The notes beneath the pieces are model-generated. The model ran no database searches. It saw only the letters and a program-made list of their open reading frames with translations, and was not told the DNA's origin. A stretch of 64,000 bases of DNA from Rhizobium sp. RU33A (GTDB lineage: Bacteria > Pseudomonadota > Alphaproteobacteria > Rhizobiales > Rhizobiaceae), in the NCBI RefSeq assembly GCF_900156055.1, contig NZ_FTMQ01000001.1, positions 1,054,001 through 1,118,000 on the forward strand, written 5' to 3'. Positions 58,170 through 64,000 of this stretch are shown here, piece after piece (within the stretch, counting starts at the first letter, position 1; each line of letters starts with the position of its first letter). The position numbers and the translations under genes are program-made.

Positions 58170-58859
58170 ATGGATGTGACGAGACGGACGATTCTGACCG
58201 CGACCGCGGCAACCGCAGCCCTCAGCTTTGTCGGAGCGCCGCACATCGCACGAGCCGCACTTCCCCTCACACAGCCCGGTCTGCCCTTCGCGGAGGACGC
58301 TCTCGCCTCGACCATCTCGTCCAAGACGGTGGGCCTGCATTACGGCAAACATCACAAGGCCTATTTCGACAAGCTGAACGAACTGGCCGCCGGCACCCGT
58401 TATGCCGACATGGAACTCTCCGAGATCATGACAGCTTCGGCGACGTCAGCGGAGGATGCCAAGATCTTCAATAACGCCGCCCAGGCCTGGAACCACGTCG
58501 CTTACTGGGATCAGTTCGCACCCGGCGGACCCGCACGGCCGGACGGTGAGCTCGCCACCGCGATAGACGATACATTCGGCGGCTATGAGGGTTTCGTCGA
58601 TCGCGTCGTGACCGTCTCGAACGAGGTATTTGGCACCGGCTGGGTCTGGCTGACACGCGATGATCAGGATGCACTCGCGCTGATCGGTTACGAGGATGGC
58701 AACAACCCCATCGCACTCGGCCGTCCGGGCTATCTCGGTATCGATATCTGGGAACACGCCTATTATGTCGACTACGAGAACCGGAAGGAGGAGCATATCC
58801 GCGCCGTTCTCGACAAGATCGTGAACTGGCGCGTGATCGCAGACCGGGTGGCAGCGTGA
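58170..58859 (+). CDS. Tat-exported Fe/Mn-type superoxide dismutase
   Basis: A 229-residue protein with a twin-arginine signal (VTRRTILTATAATAALSF, then IARA-ALPL). The mature part keeps metal ligands H in GLHYGKHHKAY, H in AWNHVAYWDQ, and D and H in DIWEHAYYVDY. It should dismutate superoxide outside the cytoplasm after folding with its metal inside the cell. It is clearly diverged from SodB at 21014. GGAG precedes the ATG. Confidence 0.88.
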   Translation: MDVTRRTILTATAATAALSFVGAPHIARAALPLTQPGLPFAEDALASTISSKTVGLHYGKHHKAYFDKLNELAAGTRYADMELSEIMTASATSAEDAKIFNNAAQAWNHVAYWDQFAPGGPARPDGELATAIDDTFGGYEGFVDRVVTVSNEVFGTGWVWLTRDDQDALALIGYEDGNNPIALGRPGYLGIDIWEHAYYVDYENRKEEHIRAVLDKIVNWRVIADRVAA

Positions 58860-58896
58860 TCGAATCCAAAGCCTGAAGCCCGGGACAAGGCTTGTC

Positions 58897-60603
58897 CTAT
58901 TTCGCCGGGGCCGCGCGCGAGCGCGGTGTCGGCGCCTCAGCTTCGAGAACGAATTCCAGCGCATCGCGCGCTGGCATCGGTCGCCCATAGAGGTAACCCT
59001 GACCCTCCTGGCAGCCGATCTCCCGCAGAACGGCCTCCTGCTCGGTCGTCTCGATGCCCTCGGCCACCGTGCGCAATCCCATTTCACGGCTCATTGCAAC
59101 CAGCGCACGCGTGATGGCAGCGTCCGACGGGCACGTACGAATGTCCCGGATGAAGCCCCGATCGATTTTCAGGGTGGTAAGGGGATAGCGCTGCAGTGAA
59201 CTCAGCGAGGCAAAGCCGGTTCCGAAGTCGTCGAAGGCAACGCCGACACCAATGTCGCGAATGGCCATCAGTGTCTGCAGGCTTGCGTCTTCGTCGTTGA
59301 GCGCAACCTCCTCGGTCACTTCCAGCTCGAGGCATTCGGGGCGCACATGATGGCGCTCCAGCGCCTCCGCCACCCTGTCGCACAGATGAGGAGCGCGGAA
59401 CTGCTGGGCAAAGAGATTGACGGCGATGCGATAGGTCCCGTGTTTGCCATTGAGCTCTGCCGCCATGCGGCAGGCTTCGTCGATCGTCCACCATCCAATC
59501 TCGGACGCGAGCGCACTCTGTTCCAGCGATGGCAGGAAGACGCCCGGCAGCAGCAGGCCTCGCTCCGGATGATTCCAGCGAATGAGGGCCTCGAAGCCGA
59601 CGACATGCTGGCTCGCAAGCTCCACCTGAGGCTGATAGTAGAGTTCGAGTTCGCCGCAGTGAAGCGCGCGCCGGAGGCGGTCGCGCATATCGCGTTTGGC
59701 CTGGCTCTCGTTGCGCATTGAAGCTTCAAAGAACCGGTAGGCGCGCCCACCGGCTGCCTTTGCCCGATAGAGCGCGAAGTCAGCGGAAGCCAGAAGCTCC
59801 TCCGCTTCGCCGCCATGCAGCGGCGCGATCGCGATGCCGATGCTGGCGCCCAGTTCCAACTCTAGACCACCAAGGCTGAAAGGTTTGCGGAAGGCATCGA
59901 GAATGCACGCGGCCTGCTTCTGGGCAGCCATCGGATCGCCGCTGTCTTTCAACAGCATGGCAAATTCGTCACCGCCGAGACGACCGATGGCCGCCTTGTC
60001 GCCCAACAGATAGGGAAGTCGGACACCCACCGCCTGCAGCAGGCTGTCGCCGACCATATGACCATGCGTATCGTTGACCTCCTTGAAACCGTCGAGGTCG
60101 AGGAGGAGCAGGGTGCATGGGCTGCCCACGGAGAGCTTGTCGCCGAGAACCGTCATGAACTCGTGGCGGTTCTGCAGGCCCGTCAGGGTATCGTGCGAGG
60201 CAAGGCGCATCAGCCGGGCGTCACGCTCGCGTCGCTCCGAGATGTCGCGGATCGTTGCACCGGCCCAGAACGCACCTGCGTCATTCCAGGTCGCAAGCGT
60301 GATCTCGATCGGAAATTCGCTGCCATCCCGCCTAATAGCGCAGACCTCGACTGCCTTGCCCGCAAGGCCGGGCTTTGCTCCGGCCGCGACATTGGCCATG
60401 CCGGCGGTATGGGCCCCGCGCATGCGCTCGGGAATGATGAGCGTGATCGGCTGGCCGAGAACCTCGTTCTGCTGATACCCGAACATCTCGCAGAAGGCGG
60501 GATTGGCAAAGCGCATTGCGCCACTGCCATCAACGACGATGAGCGCATGGCTCATTGCGGCGGCAAAATCATGCGCCATCTTGGCAGTGTTCGGCAGATC
60601 CAT
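58897..60603 (-). CDS. Cytosolic PAS-GGDEF-EAL protein
   Basis: A 568-residue protein without membrane segments: PAS (about 15-130), GGDEF (LGGDEFAML intact) and EAL (FEALIRWNHPERG, DDFGTGFASL, LKIDRGFIRDI, VAEGIET intact). It could make or break down cyclic di-GMP in response to an internal cue. ATG 60621 is an alternative start. It lies between ispH and thrB on the opposite strand. Confidence 0.9.
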   Translation of the reverse strand: MDLPNTAKMAHDFAAAMSHALIVVDGSGAMRFANPAFCEMFGYQQNEVLGQPITLIIPERMRGAHTAGMANVAAGAKPGLAGKAVEVCAIRRDGSEFPIEITLATWNDAGAFWAGATIRDISERRERDARLMRLASHDTLTGLQNRHEFMTVLGDKLSVGSPCTLLLLDLDGFKEVNDTHGHMVGDSLLQAVGVRLPYLLGDKAAIGRLGGDEFAMLLKDSGDPMAAQKQAACILDAFRKPFSLGGLELELGASIGIAIAPLHGGEAEELLASADFALYRAKAAGGRAYRFFEASMRNESQAKRDMRDRLRRALHCGELELYYQPQVELASQHVVGFEALIRWNHPERGLLLPGVFLPSLEQSALASEIGWWTIDEACRMAAELNGKHGTYRIAVNLFAQQFRAPHLCDRVAEALERHHVRPECLELEVTEEVALNDEDASLQTLMAIRDIGVGVAFDDFGTGFASLSSLQRYPLTTLKIDRGFIRDIRTCPSDAAITRALVAMSREMGLRTVAEGIETTEQEAVLREIGCQEGQGYLYGRPMPARDALEFVLEAEAPTPRSRAAPAK

Positions 60604-60846
60604 AATGGCACATCCGATCATCGTTTCAGGAAAGGCTAACGGGATAGCATTAGGGAAGTGTAAAATTCCAGGCTGGGTGGGGCGATTGGTAAATTGCGCG
60701 CATTGCTCGTGTACGGTCGGCCATGAGCAGCTCGGACCTTATTGCCACCCCATTTCCTGTGCCCCGTGTCGCAGCGGGGCTGGCATGGGCGCCGCGCCCG
60801 TTATAGGACTGCTGTCATCCCCGAAGCGGCACGGAAGCTCTCAGCT

Positions 60847-61812
60847 GTGGCAGTCTATACCGATATCAACGAACACGACCTCAAGGCCTTTCTCGCGCAA
60901 TATGACGCGGGAGAACTCCTGTCCTACAAGGGCATCGCCGAAGGCGTGGAGAATTCCAACTTCCTGCTGCACACCTCGAAGTTTCCGCTGATCCTGACGC
61001 TTTACGAGAAGCGGGTCGAGAAGTCGGACCTGCCGTTTTTCCTCGGCCTGATGCATCATCTCTCCGAGCGCGGGCTCAATTGCCCGCTGCCCCTGCCGCG
61101 CCAGGATGGCGAACTGCTCGGCGAACTCTCAGGCCGCCCGGCTGCCCTTATCTCCTTCCTCGAGGGCATGTGGCTGAGAAAGCCCGAGGCGCAGCATTGC
61201 CGTGAAGTGGGTGCAGCGCTCGCCAGGATGCACATCGCCGGCGAAGGTTTCGAGCTGACGAGGCCGAACGCGCTGTCCCTCGAAGGCTGGCAGATCCTCT
61301 GGGCCAAGTCCGAGGCCCGGGCCGACGAAGTGGACGAGGGGCTGGAAGCCGAGATCGGCGCCGAACTCGATGTCCTCGCCACCCATTGGCCGAAGGAGCT
61401 GCCCGCTGGTGTCATCCATGCCGACCTCTTCCCGGACAATGTCTTCTTCCTCGGTGATCAGCTCTCCGGCCTGATCGACTTCTACTTCGCCTGCAACGAT
61501 CTCCTGGTCTACGACCTTTCGATCTGCCTGAACTCATGGTGTTTCGAAAAGGACGGCGCCTACAACATCACCAAGGGCAAGGCGATGATCGAGGGCTACC
61601 AGTCGGTCCGTCCGCTGTCGGCCGCCGAGATCGAGGCTTTGCCGATCCTGTGCCGCGGTTCTGCGCTGCGCTTCTTCCTCACCCGCCTCTACGACTGGCT
61701 GACGACGCCGGCCGGAGCCCTGGTGGTCAAGAAGGACCCGCTCGAATATCTGAAGAAACTGCGCTTCCACCGCGCCGTCACCAATGCCTCGGAATACGGA
61801 CTGATTGCATGA
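60847..61812 (+). CDS. thrB: Homoserine kinase (ThrB type II, APH fold)
   Basis: A 321-residue kinase with the aminoglycoside-phosphotransferase fold: [13 protein letters not shown] at the N-terminus, the Brenner motif [13 protein letters not shown] and [17 protein letters not shown]. It phosphorylates homoserine in threonine synthesis. The GTG at 60847 has GGAAG upstream and the family N-terminus. A GCCCCG/CGGGGC hairpin (60761-60780) lies in its leader. It overlaps rnhA by 4 bp. Confidence 0.92.
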   Translation: MAVYTDINEHDLKAFLAQYDAGELLSYKGIAEGVENSNFLLHTSKFPLILTLYEKRVEKSDLPFFLGLMHHLSERGLNCPLPLPRQDGELLGELSGRPAALISFLEGMWLRKPEAQHCREVGAALARMHIAGEGFELTRPNALSLEGWQILWAKSEARADEVDEGLEAEIGAELDVLATHWPKELPAGVIHADLFPDNVFFLGDQLSGLIDFYFACNDLLVYDLSICLNSWCFEKDGAYNITKGKAMIEGYQSVRPLSAAEIEALPILCRGSALRFFLTRLYDWLTTPAGALVVKKDPLEYLKKLRFHRAVTNASEYGLIA

Positions 61813-62279
61813 AACATGTCGAGATCTACACAGACGGCGCCTGCTCGGGCAATCCCGGCCCCGGCGGCTGGGGTGCTGTGCTGCGCTACGGCGAAACCGA
61901 GAAGGAACTTTTCGGCGGCGAGGCTGACACCACCAACAACCGCATGGAGCTGCTGGCCACGATCACCGCGCTGAATGCGCTCAAAGACGCCTGCGAAGTC
62001 GATCTCTACACCGACAGCAAATACGTCATGGACGGCATCTCCAAGTGGATCTTCGGCTGGAAGAAGAACGGCTGGAAGACGGCTGACAAGAAGCCGGTGA
62101 AGAACGGCGAACTCTGGCAGGCGCTTGATGTCGCCAACCAGCGCCACAAGGTCAAGTGGCACTGGGTCAAGGGCCATGCCGGCCATCCGGAGAACGAACG
62201 CGCCGACGATCTGGCCCGTAAGGGCATGGAGCCGTTCAAGAAGACCGGCGGTTTTCCGAAGTCCTTGATGGTGAAGTGA
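61809..62279 (+). CDS. rnhA: Ribonuclease HI
   Basis: A 156-residue enzyme that cuts RNA in RNA-DNA hybrids. Catalytic residues lie in [11 protein letters not shown] (D9), NRMELLA, YTDSKYV and NERADDLA. It is coupled to thrB by an ATGA overlap. Confidence 0.95.
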   Translation: MKHVEIYTDGACSGNPGPGGWGAVLRYGETEKELFGGEADTTNNRMELLATITALNALKDACEVDLYTDSKYVMDGISKWIFGWKKNGWKTADKKPVKNGELWQALDVANQRHKVKWHWVKGHAGHPENERADDLARKGMEPFKKTGGFPKSLMVK

Positions 62280-62285
62280 GGTCTC

Positions 62286-62807
62286 TCATACGGCGGTTTT
62301 CCGAGGCATGCTGTCGATTGCGCGGTCGTGCCGGAAGATCTGTTTCCCGAGATTGATGCTGCGTGCGGCCATGGCAGTTTCTCGCAGAGTACCATCCGGA
62401 GCATAGCCTTTCTCCGAAATAAGCCAGTCCAGCACTTCGACGAGGTGCCAGAGCGTCGTCGTGCCGTCGTGGACGGGTAGCGGCGAGGCCTCTGTGCCGA
62501 TCATCAGCTTGCGCATGTTCTGCCGGCTCACGCCCAACAGCTCCGCAATATCGCTCAGCCCGACGAGATCAGGGCCGGCTTCAATCAGCTCCGCTCGGGG
62601 CAGGGCGTTTCGGACCTCGTCAATTGCACTTTCCATGGCACTCGCCGCACTGGCAGCCTGCCGATCGAATTCGAGCGCGAGCCGTCCCGCGATACCGATA
62701 CCAGCAAGCGCATCAGTGCAGCCCGCAGCGCCGAGTGCCTCTACGGCCGCGTCGCCCGCCAGGTACGGCGGCAGGCGGTACTTCAAAGAAAAGCTATAGT
62801 CAGCCAT
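62286..62807 (-). CDS. Helix-turn-helix partner of a HicA-like protein (antitoxin candidate)
   Basis: A 173-residue protein. The N-terminal 70 residues form an alpha/beta region of unknown type. Residues 81-102 are a helix-turn-helix (LVGLSDIAELLGVSRQNMRK), followed by a wing-like segment (TTTLWHLVEVLDWL) as in MerR/HTH_17 proteins. It is not a standard HicB: I see no ribbon-helix-helix. The gene starts 12 bp after the HicA-like gene. It probably binds the palindrome at 63106-63123. Confidence 0.7.
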   Translation of the reverse strand: MADYSFSLKYRLPPYLAGDAAVEALGAAGCTDALAGIGIAGRLALEFDRQAASAASAMESAIDEVRNALPRAELIEAGPDLVGLSDIAELLGVSRQNMRKLMIGTEASPLPVHDGTTTLWHLVEVLDWLISEKGYAPDGTLRETAMAARSINLGKQIFRHDRAIDSMPRKTAV

Positions 62808-62819
62808 TGAGGCCGCTCC

Positions 62820-63074
62820 TCAATCGTTTCTGTCTTTCGCACGACGGCTGCAGCGGTCGACCACACGGCGGATCGCCCGTGCATGGTTCGTCGGATTGGC
62901 CGGCGTGCTCCAGATGCTCGTGATGCAGAATTCTCCGCATCGACATGTCTGGTCGTCATACGGACAAAAGATGCGACCCCAGGCATGGCTGCCTCCGACG
63001 TCCACGCGCCAGCCGTTCGCCTCTGCATGGCGCAAGGCTTCCTCGATCTCCTTGTTGGGATGCCTGCGTCTCAA
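62820..63074 (-). CDS. HicA-like small protein with four-cysteine cluster (toxin candidate)
   Basis: An 84-residue protein. The opening NKEIEEALRHAEANGWRV and GGSH30 resemble HicA, where this histidine is catalytic. Unlike HicA it has C37, C44, C46 and C50 (FCPYDDQTCRCGEFC), a possible metal site. The start is TTG at 63074, with a strong GAGGTG upstream. Toxin activity is inferred from the fold pattern, operon form and operator. Confidence 0.65.
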   Translation of the reverse strand: MRRRHPNKEIEEALRHAEANGWRVDVGGSHAWGRIFCPYDDQTCRCGEFCITSIWSTPANPTNHARAIRRVVDRCSRRAKDRND

Positions 63075-63085
63075 AGCCCACCTCG

Positions 63086-63123
63086 AAGATAGGACGCATA
63101 CGGTCGGTTGTCAAATGACAACC
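63086..63123 (-). promoter_or_regulatory. Promoter and operator of the HicA-like/HTH pair
   Basis: On the minus strand, TTGACA (63109-63114), 17 bp and TATCTT (63086-63091) form a sigma70-like promoter. A perfect palindrome GGTTGTCA-AA-TGACAACC (63106-63123) covers the -35. Confidence 0.8.
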
Positions 63124-63257
63124 TTTTCGTAGTTTTGCTTCAGGTTGCATCTTGATGTGATCCTCGCGAGACCGCAAGCGGTGCCCAGCACCAAGCACCC
63201 TTGCCCTTTCCCCCGATGCCCCTATGCTCCCGTCAAAACAACATTCGGGAGACATCC

Positions 63258-63566
63258 ATGATCCAGCACTGCGTGTTCCTGCGCTTCAAGGCCGCCGTCC
63301 AGGAGGCAGAGAAGCAGGCGATTTATGCGGCCATTACCGATCTGAAGGACGTGGTGCCGGGCATGCTTGAGGTTAAAGCCGGGGCGAATGTCTCGCCGGA
63401 AGGGCTGGCAGGCGGCTACAATGACGGTTTCATCGTCACCTTCGAGGACGAGATGGTCCGCGACTACTATCTGAAGCATCCGAAGCATGTCGAAGTCGGC
63501 GAACGCATCGTCGGCGCAACCGATGGTGGCTTGGCCGGCATCCTTGTCTTCGATCTGGCGCACTGA
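63258..63566 (+). CDS. Dabb (stress-response A/B barrel) protein
   Basis: A 102-residue ferredoxin-like-barrel protein with the Dabb pattern MIQHCVFLRFK and VPGMLEVKAGANVSPEG, YYLKHPKHVEVGE. Family roles vary and this one is unknown. ATG 63258 follows GGGAGAC. Confidence 0.85.
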   Translation: MIQHCVFLRFKAAVQEAEKQAIYAAITDLKDVVPGMLEVKAGANVSPEGLAGGYNDGFIVTFEDEMVRDYYLKHPKHVEVGERIVGATDGGLAGILVFDLAH

Positions 63567-63583
63567 CGTATCTGCAAACGAGA

Positions 63584-63608
63584 AGAGGCCCGGTTCCCCG
63601 AGCCTCTC
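63584..63608 (-). terminator. Possible terminator after the peroxiredoxin gene
   Basis: An imperfect hairpin (GAGGC...GCCTC region) between the convergent Dabb and peroxiredoxin genes, followed on the minus strand by TTCTCGTTT. Weak. Confidence 0.35.
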
Positions 63609-63633
63609 CAGTTCTAAAAAATCTCTTGATAGC

Positions 63634-64000
63634 TCAGGCGCTGAGCTGCTCAATCATCGTCGCAGCCGAGGAAACCGTTGCCTGGCCCGGGTTCTCCTCG
63701 ATGTTGAGGCTCTTCAGAACGCCGTCCTCTACCAGCATCGAATAGCGCTTCGAGCGCACGCCGAGCCCGCCGCCCGACAGGTCGATGTCAAGACCGAGCG
63801 CCTTGGTGAACGAGGCGTCCCAGTCGGCGAGGAAATGGATCTTGCCCTGGCCACCCGAATGCTGCGCCCAGGCGCCCATAACATGCCAGTCGTTGACGGA
63901 GACGACGGCGATGTCGTCGACGCCACGCGCCATCAGCGCATCACGGTTTTCCAGGTAACCCGGCAGGTGGTTCAGCGTACAGGTAGGAGTAAACGCACCC
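63634..64000 (-). CDS. Peroxiredoxin (Prx5/hybrid type), 5' end cut off by the window
   Basis: The frame stays open to the window end; 121 residues are visible. The first visible residues GAFTPTCTLNHLPGY contain the peroxidatic cysteine motif PTxxC-like region of Prx5-type peroxiredoxins, and VNDWHVMGAW is also typical. These reduce peroxides with glutathione or thioredoxin. Position after rnhA fits rhizobial order, apart from the inserted HicA-like pair and Dabb gene. Confidence 0.9.
   Translation of the reverse strand, partial: GAFTPTCTLNHLPGYLENRDALMARGVDDIAVVSVNDWHVMGAWAQHSGGQGKIHFLADWDASFTKALGLDIDLSGGGLGVRSKRYSMLVEDGVLKSLNIEENPGQATVSSAATMIEQLSA

Noticed and set aside
58860..58900. Hairpin GGACAAG/CTTGTCC after the exported SOD gene
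   Set aside because: The arms are short with almost no loop and no clear T run; it overlaps the end of the convergent gene.

Overview
The window looks like the main chromosome of a member of the Rhizobiaceae (Rhizobium/Agrobacterium group, Alphaproteobacteria). The support is its high-GC coding style and several neighbourhoods I know from that family: tldD - ialB-like - ctaC, the ctaC-D-B-(small)-G-E oxidase cluster followed by DUF983 and SURF1, ispH/thrB/rnhA/peroxiredoxin, fabI beside dnaJ-like and pdxH, ribB-aroC, and bioMNY. I do not name a species. I see no rRNA, tRNA, CRISPR array, insertion sequence or prophage.

Layout. 0-5.3 kb: the 3' part of a chemoreceptor, a thioesterase, an HDAC-family deacetylase with xseB, a TerC-type membrane protein with a possible structured leader, and a TumE-type toxin-antitoxin pair. 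5.3-11.2 kb: a six-gene operon (ATPase, binding protein, two permeases, trans-sulfuration-type PLP enzyme, homocysteine methyltransferase-type enzyme) read away from a divergent Lrp/AsnC regulator. 11.3-14.9 kb: a TAXI-TRAP transporter with a terminator-like hairpin between receptor and permease. 15-18.9 kb: pirin, dxs and a DUF1778/GNAT toxin pair. 19-24.6 kb: MFS transporter, Fe-S/zinc-type cysteine cluster protein, cytoplasmic sodB, small stress-type proteins and a second chemoreceptor. 24.8-29.6 kb: DUF4424 protein, bioMNY, a YcaQ-like protein and a GNAT. 29.7-33 kb: a HAF-repeat autotransporter and an Xre/RES toxin pair. 33-44.5 kb: ribB (with a degenerate second domain), aroC, a large membrane GGDEF-EAL protein, fabI, a J-domain protein, pdxH and a polysaccharide deacetylase. 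44.9-49.7 kb: a D,D-carboxypeptidase with SPOR domain, hicAB, a HAD phosphatase, tldD and an IalB-like protein. 50-57 kb: the aa3 cytochrome oxidase cluster. 57-64 kb: ispH, a Tat-exported superoxide dismutase, a cytosolic PAS-GGDEF-EAL protein, thrB, rnhA, a HicA-like/HTH pair, a Dabb protein and the 3' part of a peroxiredoxin.

How it works together. Most of the window is core metabolism: both ends of the MEP isoprenoid pathway (dxs, ispH), chorismate, riboflavin and pyridoxal phosphate synthesis, type II fatty acid synthesis, biotin uptake and aerobic respiration. Five small toxin-antitoxin-like pairs sit between these blocks. Four have a clear inverted repeat on or next to a sigma70-like promoter; the fifth has a weaker one.

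Most worth a second look: the pair at 62286-63074, a HicA-like protein carrying a four-cysteine cluster next to a non-HicB DNA-binding partner, under a perfect 18-bp palindrome overlapping a TTGACA -35; the probably leaderless TumE operon; a perfect FNR/FixK-type site just before ctaC; and a Tat-exported Fe/Mn superoxide dismutase in addition to cytoplasmic SodB.
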